DNA from: Streptomyces caniscabiei
GTDB taxonomy: Bacteria > Actinomycetota > Actinomycetes > Streptomycetales > Streptomycetaceae
Length of the DNA: 64,000 nt
Assembly (NCBI RefSeq): GCF_014930365.1
Contig: NZ_JABXWI010000014.1
Span: forward strand, 124,001-188,000
Direction of reading: 5' to 3'
Shown piece after piece: positions 6,871 to 15,170 of this stretch; the first letter of the stretch is position 1; each line of letters starts with the position of its first letter. The position numbers were made by a program, and so were the translations under genes. The notes under the pieces were generated by a model. It saw only the letters and a list, made by a program, of their open reading frames with translations, did not search any database and had not been told where the DNA came from.

Positions 6871-8439
6871 ATGGTCGATTCCGAACCGCGTGGCGCGGGT
6901 GTCACGCAGAGCCCCGCCCCGACGTCGGTCGCCGACGGTGAGGACAGTGTGCTGAGCCGTTCCTACCGGGGGCTCAGTATCGGGATCGTCTCCGTCGTGC
7001 TGCTGATCGCCTTCGAGGCCATGGCGGTCGGCACGGCCATGCCCGTCGCGGCGCGGGAGCTGGACGGGATCTCGGTGTACGGCTTCGCGTTCTCGGCGTA
7101 CTTCACGACGAGCCTGTTCGGCATGGTGCTGGCGGGGCAGTGGGCGGACCGGCGGGGGCCGCTCGGGGCGTTGACGGCGGGCATCGGTGCCTTCGCGGCC
7201 GGGCTGGTGCTGTCGGGGACGGCCGGCGCGATGTGGCTCTTCGTCCTCGGCCGGGCCGTGCAGGGGCTCGGCGGCGGGCTGGTGATCGTCGCGCTGTACG
7301 TCGTGGTCGGGCGCGCGTACCCGGAGCGGCTGCGGCCCTCGATCATGGCGGCCTTCGCGGCGAGCTGGGTCGTCCCCTCCGTGGTCGGCCCCCTCGCCTC
7401 GGGCGCGGTGACCGAACAACTGGGCTGGCGCTGGGTGTTCCTGGGTATTCCGGCGCTCGTCGTACTGCCGCTGGCGCTGGCCCTGCCGCAGATACGACGG
7501 AGGGCATCCGGACCGGTGACGCCCTCGCCCTCGTCCCCGTCTTCGGCTTCGCCCTCGCCCCCGTCCCCGTCCTCGTCCTCGGCTTCGGCCTCGCCCTCCT
7601 CCTCGTCCCCGCCCCCGTCCTCCGCTTCCGCCCCGGCCCCCTCCTTCGACCGCCGCCGTATTCGACTCGCCTTCGGGATCTCCCTCGGGGCCGGGCTGCT
7701 GCAGTACGCGGCTCAGGATCTGTCGTGGTGGTCCCTGGTGCCGGCGGTCGCGGGCGCCGGGCTGTTGGTGCCGGCCGTGCTGGGACTGTTGCCGCGGGGG
7801 ACGTACCGGGCGGTGCGGGGGCTGCCGTCGGTGGTGCTGCTGCGCGGCGTCGCGGCGGGCTCGTTCGTGGCGGCCGAGTCGTTCGTGCCGCTGATGCTGG
7901 TGACCCAGCGGGGGTTGTCGCCGACGCTCGCCGGGTTCTCGCTGGCTGCCGGCGGGGGGACCTGGGCGCTGGGATCGTGGGTGCAGGCGCGGGCGCGGGT
8001 GGAGCCGTACCGGGAGCGGCTGATGACGGTGGGGATGGTGCTGGTCGCGGCGGCGATCACCACGCTGCCGGGGGTGCTGGTGGACTCCGTCCCGGTGTGG
8101 ATCGTGGCCGTCGCCTGGGCCTTCGGGTGCTTCGGGATGGGGCTGGTGATCTCCTCCACCAGCGTGCTGCTGCTCCAGCTGTCCGCGCCCGAGGAGGCGG
8201 GGACCAACTCCGCCGCGCTCCAGATCTCCGACGGTCTCACCAACGCGCTGCTCCTCGCGGCGGGCGGCGCCGCCTTCGCCGCGCTGGGTGGCGGCGCGGT
8301 CGGCCACACGGCCACCACGGCCGCCGGCACCGCCTCCCACCCGGCGGCCTTCGTCGCGGTGTTCCTGCCGATGGCGGGGGTGGCGTTGGTGGGGGCCTGG
8401 GTGACCACGCGGTTGCGTAAACCGGTGGTTGTCGGGTGA
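6871..8439 (+). CDS. MFS transporter with Ser/Pro-rich central linker
   Basis: This 522-residue membrane protein starts at the ATG at 6871, 8 bases after a TACGCT box, so the mRNA is probably leaderless. Transmembrane segments begin near residue 32. The MFS signature between helices 2 and 3 is GQWADRRGPL, and RAVQGLGGGLVIVALYVVVGRAYP is typical of drug:H+ antiporters. The substrate is unknown. Residues about 216-260, in the loop between the two halves, are almost pure Ser, Pro and Ala (DNA 7518-7650, imperfect 6-bp repeats). The core family does not need such a linker. It is the first chromosomal gene beyond the tRNA. Confidence 0.85.
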   Translation: MVDSEPRGAGVTQSPAPTSVADGEDSVLSRSYRGLSIGIVSVVLLIAFEAMAVGTAMPVAARELDGISVYGFAFSAYFTTSLFGMVLAGQWADRRGPLGALTAGIGAFAAGLVLSGTAGAMWLFVLGRAVQGLGGGLVIVALYVVVGRAYPERLRPSIMAAFAASWVVPSVVGPLASGAVTEQLGWRWVFLGIPALVVLPLALALPQIRRRASGPVTPSPSSPSSASPSPPSPSSSSASASPSSSSPPPSSASAPAPSFDRRRIRLAFGISLGAGLLQYAAQDLSWWSLVPAVAGAGLLVPAVLGLLPRGTYRAVRGLPSVVLLRGVAAGSFVAAESFVPLMLVTQRGLSPTLAGFSLAAGGGTWALGSWVQARARVEPYRERLMTVGMVLVAAAITTLPGVLVDSVPVWIVAVAWAFGCFGMGLVISSTSVLLLQLSAPEEAGTNSAALQISDGLTNALLLAAGGAAFAALGGGAVGHTATTAAGTASHPAAFVAVFLPMAGVALVGAWVTTRLRKPVVVG

Positions 8440-8461
8440 TTGCTCCCCCTAGCCTCGCTCC

Positions 8462-8662
8462 ATGACCGAGATCACGCTCCACCTCGACCCCGAGCGCCGT
8501 CGTGCGCTCGCCGACCTCGCCGATGCGCTCGGGCGGCGGCCCGAGGAGGTGGCCGAGGACGCCGTCGAGATGTTCTTGCGGGCGGAGGGTGTCAGCGTGC
8601 GGGCGGTGGCCGAGCGGCTCGCCGCGCGGCATGCCGAGTTGCTGCGGAGGCTGGGGGAATGA
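8462..8662 (+). CDS. Ribbon-helix-helix antitoxin of Doc pair
   Basis: This 66-residue protein begins with ITLHLDPERRRALADLADALGRRPEEVAEDAVEMFL, the beta strand and two helices of a ribbon-helix-helix DNA-binding domain. A C-terminal helical tail (SVRAVAERLAARHAELLRRL) would wrap the toxin. Its TGA overlaps the ATG of the Doc gene by 4 bases, the usual antitoxin-first coupling. As in phd/doc-like systems it should neutralise the toxin and repress the operon. The family is inferred from pattern and context. Confidence 0.75.
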   Translation: MTEITLHLDPERRRALADLADALGRRPEEVAEDAVEMFLRAEGVSVRAVAERLAARHAELLRRLGE

Positions 8663-9054
8663 GCGCGCAGGTGCGAGACACGAGCCGTCATCTGACCGTC
8701 GCCGATGTGACGGCCATCGCCGAGATCGCCTTCGGCGGGCGGAAGCCCGAGACGCGGGAGGCGGGGCTGCTGGAATCCGCCGTGCACCGTTCGCGTGCCC
8801 GGATGTTCGGCACTCCGGCCTACACCGACCGCTACGAGCAGGCCGCCGCCCTGCTTCACGCCCTGGCCACCAACCACCCGCTCGTGGACGGCAACAAGCG
8901 GACGGCCTGGCTCGCGGCGGCCACCTTTCTGGCGGTCAACGGGGTGGACCTCGGGGCGGTGGACCAGGACCGGGCGTACGACCTGGTCATCGATGTCGCG
9001 TCCGGTGAGGAGAGCGAGGTCGGTGCGATCGCCGAGCGGTTGCGGGGGTTGTGA
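8659..9054 (+). CDS. doc: Doc-type Fic toxin
   Basis: This 131-residue protein is the length of phage P1 Doc. The Fic motif HPLVDGNKRT occupies residues 73-82, with the catalytic His73 and the phosphate-binding GNKR intact. LTVADVTAIAEIAFGG...GLLESAVHR at the start is typical of the Doc branch. P1 Doc phosphorylates EF-Tu and stops translation. The gene is coupled to the preceding antitoxin. Because the motif is complete, the toxin is probably active. The substrate is inferred from the family. Confidence 0.88.
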   Translation: MSAQVRDTSRHLTVADVTAIAEIAFGGRKPETREAGLLESAVHRSRARMFGTPAYTDRYEQAAALLHALATNHPLVDGNKRTAWLAAATFLAVNGVDLGAVDQDRAYDLVIDVASGEESEVGAIAERLRGL

Positions 9055-9214
9055 GGTGGATCCCATCGCCGGAGGAGGGGGTGTCGTACGCGCGTGGACA
9101 CGGTCCGGGCGCCGGTAGGGTGGCCCGGTTGTCATACGTAGCCGTGGTGTCCGAGTCGCTGCGCGAGTCGCCCGGGGCTACCCGCCGAGCCGCTCGACCC
9201 CCAGACCGGAGACC

Positions 9215-11011
9215 GTGACTACCACCGCCACCTCCTCCTCGTCCCACCACCTCTCGCCCGCCTTCCCCGGCCGCGCCCCCTGGGGCACCGCCAGCAAGCT
9301 GCGTGCCTGGCAGCAGGGGGCGATGGAGAAGTACATCCAGGAGCAGCCGCGGGACTTCCTCGCGGTCGCGACCCCGGGCGCCGGCAAGACGACCTTCGCG
9401 CTGACGCTCGCGTCCTGGCTGCTGCACCACCACGTCGTGCAGCAGGTGACGGTCGTGGCGCCCACCGAGCACCTGAAGAAGCAGTGGGCGGAGGCCGCGG
9501 CGCGGATAGGGATCAAGCTGGACCCGGAGTACAGCGCGGGCCCGCTCAGCAAGGAGTACGACGGCGTCGCGGTCACCTATGCCGGTGTGGGCGTGCGGCC
9601 CATGCTGCACCGCAACCGCAGCGAGCAGCGCAAGACGCTCGTCATCCTCGACGAGATCCACCACGCCGGTGACAGCAAGTCCTGGGGCGAGGCCTGTCTG
9701 GAGGCGTTCGAGCCCGCCACCCGCCGGCTCGCGCTCACCGGTACGCCCTTCCGGTCCGACACCAACCCCATCCCCTTCGTGACGTACGAGGAGGGGGCGG
9801 ACGGCATCCGGCGGTCGTCCGCCGACTACACCTACGGCTACGGCAACGCGCTCGCCGACAACGTCGTGCGGCCCGTCATCTTCCTCTCCTACAGCGGCAA
9901 CATGCGCTGGCGGACCAAGGCGGGCGACGAGATCGCCGCGCGCCTCGGCGAGCCCATGACCAAGGACGCGGTCAGCCAGGCCTGGCGTACGGCGCTCGAT
10001 CCGCGCGGCGAGTGGATGCCGAGCGTGCTGCGCGCCGCCGACCAGCGGCTCACCGAGGTCCGTAAGGGCATCCCGGACGCCGGCGCCCTCGTCATCGCCA
10101 CCGACCAGGACTCCGCCCGCGCCTACGCCAAGCTGATCCGGGAGATCACGGGGACCAGCGCCACGGTCGTCCTGTCCGACGATTCCGGTGCCTCGGACCG
10201 TATCGACGAGTTCGCCGGCAGCACCGACCGGTGGATGGTCGCGGTGCGGATGGTGTCCGAGGGCGTCGACGTGCCCCGCCTCGCCGTCGGGGTCTACGCC
10301 ACCACCATCTCCACGCCGCTGTTCTTCGCCCAGGCCGTCGGACGGTTCGTACGGTCCCGGCGGCGTGGCGAGACCGCGTCCGTGTTCCTGCCGACCGTGC
10401 CCGACCTGCTCACCTTCGCCAACGAGATGGAGGTCGAGCGGGACCACGCCCTCGACAAGCCGAAGAAGGCGGGCGAGGAGGACCCGTACGCCGAGGAGGA
10501 GAAGCTCCTCGCGGAGGCGGAGCGGGAGCAGGACGAGGACACCGGCGAGCAGGACATGCTGCCGTTCGAGGCGCTCGAGTCCGACGCCGTGTTCGACCGG
10601 GTCATGTACAACGGCGCCGAGTTCGGCATGCAGGCCCATCCCGGCAGCGAGGAGGAGCAGGACTACCTCGGCATCCCGGGTCTGCTGGAGCCGGACCAGG
10701 TGCAGTTGCTGCTCCAGAAGCGGCAGGCGCGGCAGATCGCGCACAGCCGCAAGAAGCCCGACGCCGAGGCCGACCTGGTGGAGCTGCCGGCCGACCGGCG
10801 GCCCGTGGTCACCCACAAGGAACTGCTGGAGCTGCGGAAACAGCTCAACGGCATGGTCGGCGCGTACTCCCACCAGAGCGGCAAGCCGCACGGGGTCATC
10901 CACACCGAGGTACGGCGGGTGTGCGGCGGACCGCCGAGCGCCGAGGCCACGGCGGGGCAACTGCGCCAGCGGATCGCCAAGGTGCAGGAGTGGGCGACCC
11001 GGATGAAGTGA
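9215..11011 (+). CDS. DEAD/DEAH-box superfamily 2 helicase
   Basis: This 598-residue protein starts on a GTG closely preceded by GGAG. It has Walker A (ATPGAGKTTF, about residue 52), the DEAH-type box DEIHH (residues 146-150), motif III-like LTGTPFRS and motif VI-like QAVGRFVRSRRRGE. The two RecA domains span about 25-200 and 270-430. An acidic linker rich in Glu follows (EEEKLLAEAEREQDEDTGEQ), then a helical C-terminal region. It should use ATP to move on DNA or RNA. It resembles stand-alone actinomycete helicases related to the restriction-helicase group, but there is no nuclease gene beside it. Confidence 0.88.
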   Translation: MTTTATSSSSHHLSPAFPGRAPWGTASKLRAWQQGAMEKYIQEQPRDFLAVATPGAGKTTFALTLASWLLHHHVVQQVTVVAPTEHLKKQWAEAAARIGIKLDPEYSAGPLSKEYDGVAVTYAGVGVRPMLHRNRSEQRKTLVILDEIHHAGDSKSWGEACLEAFEPATRRLALTGTPFRSDTNPIPFVTYEEGADGIRRSSADYTYGYGNALADNVVRPVIFLSYSGNMRWRTKAGDEIAARLGEPMTKDAVSQAWRTALDPRGEWMPSVLRAADQRLTEVRKGIPDAGALVIATDQDSARAYAKLIREITGTSATVVLSDDSGASDRIDEFAGSTDRWMVAVRMVSEGVDVPRLAVGVYATTISTPLFFAQAVGRFVRSRRRGETASVFLPTVPDLLTFANEMEVERDHALDKPKKAGEEDPYAEEEKLLAEAEREQDEDTGEQDMLPFEALESDAVFDRVMYNGAEFGMQAHPGSEEEQDYLGIPGLLEPDQVQLLLQKRQARQIAHSRKKPDAEADLVELPADRRPVVTHKELLELRKQLNGMVGAYSHQSGKPHGVIHTEVRRVCGGPPSAEATAGQLRQRIAKVQEWATRMK

Positions 11012-11451
11012 CTCCGGGGCGCGCGCTTCGGGAAACCGGCGTGCCGTCGAGCCTCCGAGCGTGCCAACGAGCCTCCGAGCGTGCCGTCGAGCCTCCGAGC
11101 GCGCCACGGGCGGCCGCGCTCCGGGGCGCCTTTGGGTCTTCGCGCGCAGCGCGCGCTCCGGGGCTCGGCGTGCGCGGTGCGCCCGTACATTTCGCGACAA
11201 AGCGAAGTAGTCCGTACCGGTCACTGCCCGGATTCTGGACGGAGTCTTCCGCTCAGCGAACCCGCTCGTCTACTGTCCCGCTACGCACACGCCCCGTGGC
11301 AGCGCCGCCGCGGAGCGCAGCCGTGAAGCGACTCCGCCCGGATCGTCCGGGTTCAGCCGATCGGCGGCCTCTGTAGCGCGTCGCCGAACGGGACCGGTGA
11401 CGCATCAGCCGTGACAGAGGTCGCCGCCCTCACCAAGAAGGAGTGGGCGTC
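11012..11451. other. 440-bp intergenic region with 20-bp tandem repeat
   Basis: No convincing gene is present. The first part carries three tandem 20-bp units (11041-11100). The rest is GC-rich with a short inverted repeat TTTCGC...GCGAAG near 11190. The promoter of the IclR gene should be near the right end, but no clear box is visible. Confidence 0.5.
11041..11100. repeat. Three 20-bp tandem repeats
   Basis: GTGCCGTCGAGCCTCCGAGC occurs three times head to tail; the middle copy differs at two bases (AA for GT). There are no spacers, so this is a short tandem array just after the helicase gene. Confidence 0.9.
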
Positions 11452-12093
11452 GTGACCGCGGAGACCTCTCAGACGCTTGATCGGGGACTGCGTGTCCTCA
11501 AGCTGCTCGCCGACACCGACCACGGGCTGACCGTCACCGAACTGTCCAACAAGCTCGGGGTCAACCGGACCGTTGTCTACCGCCTGCTCGCCACCCTGGA
11601 GCAGCACTCCCTCGTCCGTCGTGACCTGGGCGGACGTGCCCGGGTGGGGCTGGGGGTGCTGCGTCTGGGGCGGCAGGTGCATCCGTTGGTACGGGAGGCC
11701 GCGCTGCCCGCGCTGCGATCGCTGGCCGAGGACATAGGGGCGACCGCCCATCTCACGCTCGTCGACGGCACCGAGGCGCTGGCCGTCGCCGTCGTCGAGC
11801 CGACGTGGACGGACTACCACGTGGCGTACCGCGCCGGGTTCCGGCACTCGCTCGACCGGGGCGCCGCGGGTCGGGCCATCCTGTCGGGGCGGCAGCAGCC
11901 GGGGGACTGGCCGGGATACACGCTCACGCACGGCGAGCTGGAGGCGGGGGCGAGCGGGGCCGCCGCGCCGCTGCTCGGGGTGACGGGCGTCGAGGGCAGC
12001 GTGGGCGTGGTGATGCTGGCCGACGCGGTGCCGGAGAGGGTGGGGCCGCGGGTGATGGACGCGGCACGGGAGGTCGCCGACGCGCTTCGGTGA
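11452..12093 (+). CDS. IclR-family transcriptional regulator
   Basis: This 213-residue protein starts at a GTG 8 bases after AAGGAG. Residues 5-65 form the IclR winged helix (TLDRGLRVLKLLADTDHGLTVTELSNKLGVNRTVVYRLLATLEQHSLVRRDLGG). The rest is the GAF-like effector domain, shorter than usual (family typically 240-260 residues). It does not sit in an obvious operon: the next gene is convergent. The regulated pathway and ligand are unknown. Confidence 0.88.
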   Translation: MTAETSQTLDRGLRVLKLLADTDHGLTVTELSNKLGVNRTVVYRLLATLEQHSLVRRDLGGRARVGLGVLRLGRQVHPLVREAALPALRSLAEDIGATAHLTLVDGTEALAVAVVEPTWTDYHVAYRAGFRHSLDRGAAGRAILSGRQQPGDWPGYTLTHGELEAGASGAAAPLLGVTGVEGSVGVVMLADAVPERVGPRVMDAAREVADALR

Positions 12094-12168
12094 CCTGCCC
12101 TTGGGCGAGATTCCCCGCGGTGAGACGTTCTTCGGTGACACCCCCTCCGGTGATGCGGGGCGTGCCGG

Positions 12169-13017
12169 TCAGGGGCGTGGGTCCAGCGAGTCCAGCCAGT
12201 TCAGCAGGTGTGCCGTGAAGACGTCCGGCTGCTCCATGTTCGCGTAGTGGCCGACCCCTTCGATCGTGATGACGTGGCTCTTCGGGGCGACCGCGGTGAC
12301 CGTGGTGACCAGGCGTTCGGCCATGGCGATGAGGTCGGGGGCGTCCAGGGCGCCGTTGATCGCGAGGGTGGGGGCGGTGATGCCGGTGGCGCGGGCCCAG
12401 GTGTCCGTGACCGGGACGTGCCAGTCCTTCTCGCCGAGGGTGTGTTTGAGGGCGGTGGCCCGGCTCATCTCCCGTACCCGCCGGACGATGTCGGGGTCCA
12501 CGTCGTCGACCGCGCGGTGCGGACCGGCGACCGCCTCACCGACCACTTCCAGCCAGCCCTCGATGTCGCCGGACATCAGCGTGCCGTAGTACCGGGCGAC
12601 GCTGTCCTTGGTCCAGGGGTCCATGAACTCGGGCTCGCTGGTGCCGACGCCGCTGACGACGAGCGCGCGTACCAGGTCGGGATGTTCCAGGGCCGTGTCG
12701 ACCGCCGTGCCCCCGCCCATCGACATGCCGACCAGGATCGCGGGGCCCGTCTCCAGGTGGCGCAGCAGCGCGGCGAGGTCGTCGGTGAAGCGGAACGGCT
12801 TGCTCGCGTTGGCGGACGCGCCGTGGCCCCGCGCGTCCGGGGCGATGACCCGGTGGCCCGCCGCCGTCAGCGCGGGGACCAGATCGCGCCACATGGTGTG
12901 GTCCGTGAAGCCGCCGTGCAGCAGGACGAGCGGAGTGCCCGCACCGGTGTCCTGGTAGGCGAGGGGGCCGTCGTCGGACGGGAACGTGTGTGTGGGGACC
13001 TGCGTGGCGTCAGTCAT
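12169..13017 (-). CDS. Alpha/beta hydrolase
   Basis: This 282-residue soluble hydrolase has the oxyanion-hole segment LLHGGFTDH (residues 32-40), the nucleophile elbow GMSMGG with Ser99, an acid in NGALDAPD and the catalytic His257 in GVGHYANMEQP. PDARGHGAS follows the usual fold. The natural ester, lactone or C-C substrate cannot be told from sequence. It diverges from a MarR gene, and a 19-bp palindrome covers its start codon. It is therefore probably repressed by that MarR protein until a ligand, perhaps the hydrolase substrate, is present. Confidence 0.88.
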   Translation of the reverse strand: MTDATQVPTHTFPSDDGPLAYQDTGAGTPLVLLHGGFTDHTMWRDLVPALTAAGHRVIAPDARGHGASANASKPFRFTDDLAALLRHLETGPAILVGMSMGGGTAVDTALEHPDLVRALVVSGVGTSEPEFMDPWTKDSVARYYGTLMSGDIEGWLEVVGEAVAGPHRAVDDVDPDIVRRVREMSRATALKHTLGEKDWHVPVTDTWARATGITAPTLAINGALDAPDLIAMAERLVTTVTAVAPKSHVITIEGVGHYANMEQPDVFTAHLLNWLDSLDPRP

Positions 13018-13065
13018 GACAACTAAGTTGTCATGTCGGAGGGAGGATGACAACCCAGTTGTCAT
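13016..13065. promoter_or_regulatory. Two MarR operators over both start codons
   Basis: ATGACAACTAAGTTGTCAT (13016-13034) and ATGACAACCCAGTTGTCAT (13047-13065) share identical 8-bp half-sites around a 3-bp spacer. Their centres are 31 bp apart, three helical turns. One covers the hydrolase start codon and the other begins at the MarR ATG. This is a typical autoregulatory MarR arrangement. Confidence 0.85.
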
Positions 13066-13628
13066 TATTCTGCGAAGGTGTGCGATGGGGCGTGGAAGAC
13101 AATGAGCCCGTGACCGAGACCAATGAGCCCGTAGCAGGGACCAGTGAGCCCGTGACAGGGGTCGACGAGCCGCTGCCGCCCGAGGCGCTCGCGGGGCGGC
13201 TGTCCGAGGTGTTCGCCGTCCTGGGGCCGCTCTACCGGCGGACCACCCGCGCGCTGGAGCTGAAGGAACGGAAGGAGGGCTTCCCGGTCGGCGTGCGCGC
13301 GGTCCTGGAGCTGTTGCGCATGGCCGGGCGGCCGATGACCGTGCCGCAGATGGGGCGCACACTGGCGCTGAGCAGGCAGTTCGTGCAGCGGATGGTCAAC
13401 GAGGCGGCCGGGCGGGACCTCGTCGAGGCCATCCCCAACCCCGCTCACCAGCGCTCCTCCCTGATCCGGCTGACCGACACCGGCCGTACGGCCATCGACG
13501 TGCTGGTCGCCCGGGAGAGCGCGCTGCTGAAGCAGGCTGGAGGCGAGCTGACGGCGGCCGACGTCGACTCCTGCGTACGGGTCCTGACGCAGCTCCTCGC
13601 GCTCTTCGAGGACGTGGACGTCAACTGA
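13047..13628 (+). CDS. MarR-family transcriptional regulator
   Basis: The protein has 193 residues from the ATG at 13047, which has GGAGG 4 bases upstream; a GTG at 13092 is an alternative. Residues 12-45 are an unusual acidic stretch with repeated (T/S)xEPV motifs (NEPVTETNEPVAGTSEPVTGVDEP). The MarR winged helix follows at about 70-150 (PMTVPQMGRTLALSRQFVQRMVNEAAGRDLVEAIPNPAHQRSSLIRLTDTGR). Two matched operators in its promoter indicate that it represses itself and the divergent hydrolase. Confidence 0.88.
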   Translation: MTTQLSLFCEGVRWGVEDNEPVTETNEPVAGTSEPVTGVDEPLPPEALAGRLSEVFAVLGPLYRRTTRALELKERKEGFPVGVRAVLELLRMAGRPMTVPQMGRTLALSRQFVQRMVNEAAGRDLVEAIPNPAHQRSSLIRLTDTGRTAIDVLVARESALLKQAGGELTAADVDSCVRVLTQLLALFEDVDVN

Positions 13629-13686
13629 GGTCCCGCGGCACCACCGCCCCCCTGGCCGGAAGTACCTCTCACGTTAGATTGATCCC

Positions 13687-14487
13687 GTGCTCTCTCGTCT
13701 CTCCAGCCTTTCGCGTCCCGTCGCCGTAGCCATCAGCGCCCTGCCCGTGGTGGGGCTGCTCGTCACGGTGGCGCTCGCGCCGCTGCCGTTCACCGTGGCG
13801 CAGCCGGGGATGACGGCGAACGTGCTCGGCGAGAACAAGGGCGAGCCGGTGATCACGATCAGCGGCGCGCAGGCCCGGAGGACCAGCGGCCAGCTGCGCA
13901 TGACGACGATCGAGGCGACGGGACCGGACGCCCGCGTCGGCCTCGGCGATGTGCTCGACGGCTGGTTCCGCACCGACCAGGCCGTCATGCCGCGCGAGGC
14001 GGTCTACCCGAGCGGCGACACCACCGAGGAGATCCAGGAGCACAACGAGGCCGAGATGAAGGAGTCCCAGGACACCGCCACCGAGGCCGCGCTCGCCTAC
14101 CTCGGCGAGGACTCCGGGGACGTCCGGGTCACCCTGCGGCTCGCCGACGTCGGCGGCCCCAGCGCGGGGCTGCTCTTCTCTCTCGGCATCGTCGACAAGC
14201 TCGACGGCGACGGCAGCGGGGGCGACCTCACGGGCGGCCGGGTCATCGCCGGGACGGGGACCATCGACACCTCGGGCAAGGTGGGTCCGGTGGGCGGGGT
14301 CGCCCTCAAGACCCAGGCCGCCCGCCGTGACGGCGCGACCGTCTTCCTGGTCCCCGAGGCCGAGTGCTCCGACGCGAAGACCGAGCTGCCCAAGGGGCTG
14401 CGGCTCATCCCGGTGACGACCCTGAAGGGCGCGGTCGGCTCCCTCGTCGCGCTGGAGACGGGCAAGGGGTCCGTACCGAGCTGCTGA
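13687..14487 (+). CDS. Secreted or membrane-anchored Lon-domain (S16) protease
   Basis: This 266-residue protein has an N-terminal hydrophobic anchor (residues 10-35). A Lon C-terminal protease domain carries the Ser-Lys dyad, Ser159 in VGGPSAGLLFSLG and Lys208 in GGVALKTQAA. Related YlbL-type proteins normally carry a PDZ domain between anchor and protease; here the intervening segment (about 40-130) is short and shows no clear PDZ motif. The start GTG lies 6 bases after TAGATT, suggesting a leaderless mRNA. It probably cleaves membrane or envelope proteins, but the substrate is unknown. Confidence 0.8.
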   Translation: MLSRLSSLSRPVAVAISALPVVGLLVTVALAPLPFTVAQPGMTANVLGENKGEPVITISGAQARRTSGQLRMTTIEATGPDARVGLGDVLDGWFRTDQAVMPREAVYPSGDTTEEIQEHNEAEMKESQDTATEAALAYLGEDSGDVRVTLRLADVGGPSAGLLFSLGIVDKLDGDGSGGDLTGGRVIAGTGTIDTSGKVGPVGGVALKTQAARRDGATVFLVPEAECSDAKTELPKGLRLIPVTTLKGAVGSLVALETGKGSVPSC

Positions 14488-14565
14488 CCCGCGCCCGACG
14501 GGACTCCCCCCGGCTCGCCCCATGGCGAGGGGGAGGGGCAGCAGGGCAGAGGAAATGGTCCGCGC

Positions 14566-15069
14566 TCAGCCGTCGGCGCGTTCGCGAAGGGCCTCCTGCT
14601 CCACCAGCGGGATGATCCGCAGCGGGACGGGGTTCTCCATGACGATCGCCGTGGCGGCCCGGACGATGCCGTCGAAACCGACGACCCGGTCGATCACCCG
14701 CTGGAGATCGGCGTTCGAACGGGCCACCAGCCGGCACAGCATGTCCCCGCTGCCGGTCGTCGTGTGCAGCTCCAGCACCTCGGGCACGGTCGCCAGGTGC
14801 GCCCGTACGTCCGCCCCCTGCCCCTGTCGGATCTGCAAAGTCGCGAACGCCGTGACCGGGTAGCCGAGCGCGGCCGGATCCACCTCCGGACCGAACCCGC
14901 GGATGACGCCGTTCGACTGAAGCCGGTCCAGCCGGGCCTGCACCGTGCCCCGCGCGACGCCCAGCCGTCGGGACATCTCCAGCACCCCGATCCGGGGCTC
15001 GCGCGCGAGCAGGACGATCAACCGCCCGTCCAGATGATCGATCGCCACCGGACCTCCCGAGGTGGTCAT
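14566..15069 (-). CDS. Lrp/AsnC-family regulator next to HPPD
   Basis: The protein has 167 residues from the ATG at 15067-15069. A GTG at 15046-15048 with GGGAGG upstream would give 160 residues and is also plausible. Residues 8-60 contain the AsnC helix-turn-helix (LDGRLIVLLAREPRIGVLEMSRRLGVARGTVQARLDRLQSNGVI). The RAM ligand domain follows. It diverges from the 4-hydroxyphenylpyruvate dioxygenase gene, so it probably controls tyrosine breakdown in response to an aromatic amino acid. This conserved pairing occurs in other Streptomyces as I recall. Confidence 0.85.
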   Translation of the reverse strand: MTTSGGPVAIDHLDGRLIVLLAREPRIGVLEMSRRLGVARGTVQARLDRLQSNGVIRGFGPEVDPAALGYPVTAFATLQIRQGQGADVRAHLATVPEVLELHTTTGSGDMLCRLVARSNADLQRVIDRVVGFDGIVRAATAIVMENPVPLRIIPLVEQEALRERADG

Positions 15070-15101
15070 GCTGCGCGGAACAAGCCGCCAGATGGACATG
15101 T

Positions 15102-15122
15102 CGCTGAACAGATTGCTCAGCG
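15102..15122. promoter_or_regulatory. Inverted repeat between asnC-type gene and hppD
   Basis: CGCTGA-N9-TCAGCG is a perfect inverted repeat in the divergent promoter region, 48 bases before hppD. It is a candidate site for the AsnC-type regulator. Lrp-family sites are often of this imperfect-palindrome type, but the assignment is by position only. Confidence 0.4.
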
Positions 15123-15170
15123 GATACGCCAACTGTTGCACACCTTGTGGGTACGGAGGACTCTGCGGTC

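Noticed and set aside
6844..8340. Long open frame of about 498 codons on the minus strand opposite the MFS gene
   Set aside because: It is very rich in Arg, Gly, Pro and His and mirrors a clear membrane protein. High third-position GC keeps such antisense frames open.
11041..11100. CRISPR-like repeat array
   Set aside because: Units touch each other without spacers and there are only three.
8987..11224. Open frame of about 745 codons opposite the helicase
   Set aside because: The plus strand has full helicase motifs and a proper start; the minus frame has no recognisable domain.
14505..14540. Possible terminator hairpin between the Lon-domain and AsnC genes
   Set aside because: CTCGCC...GGCGAG is present but short and not clearly separated from general GC-rich symmetry, so it was not listed.
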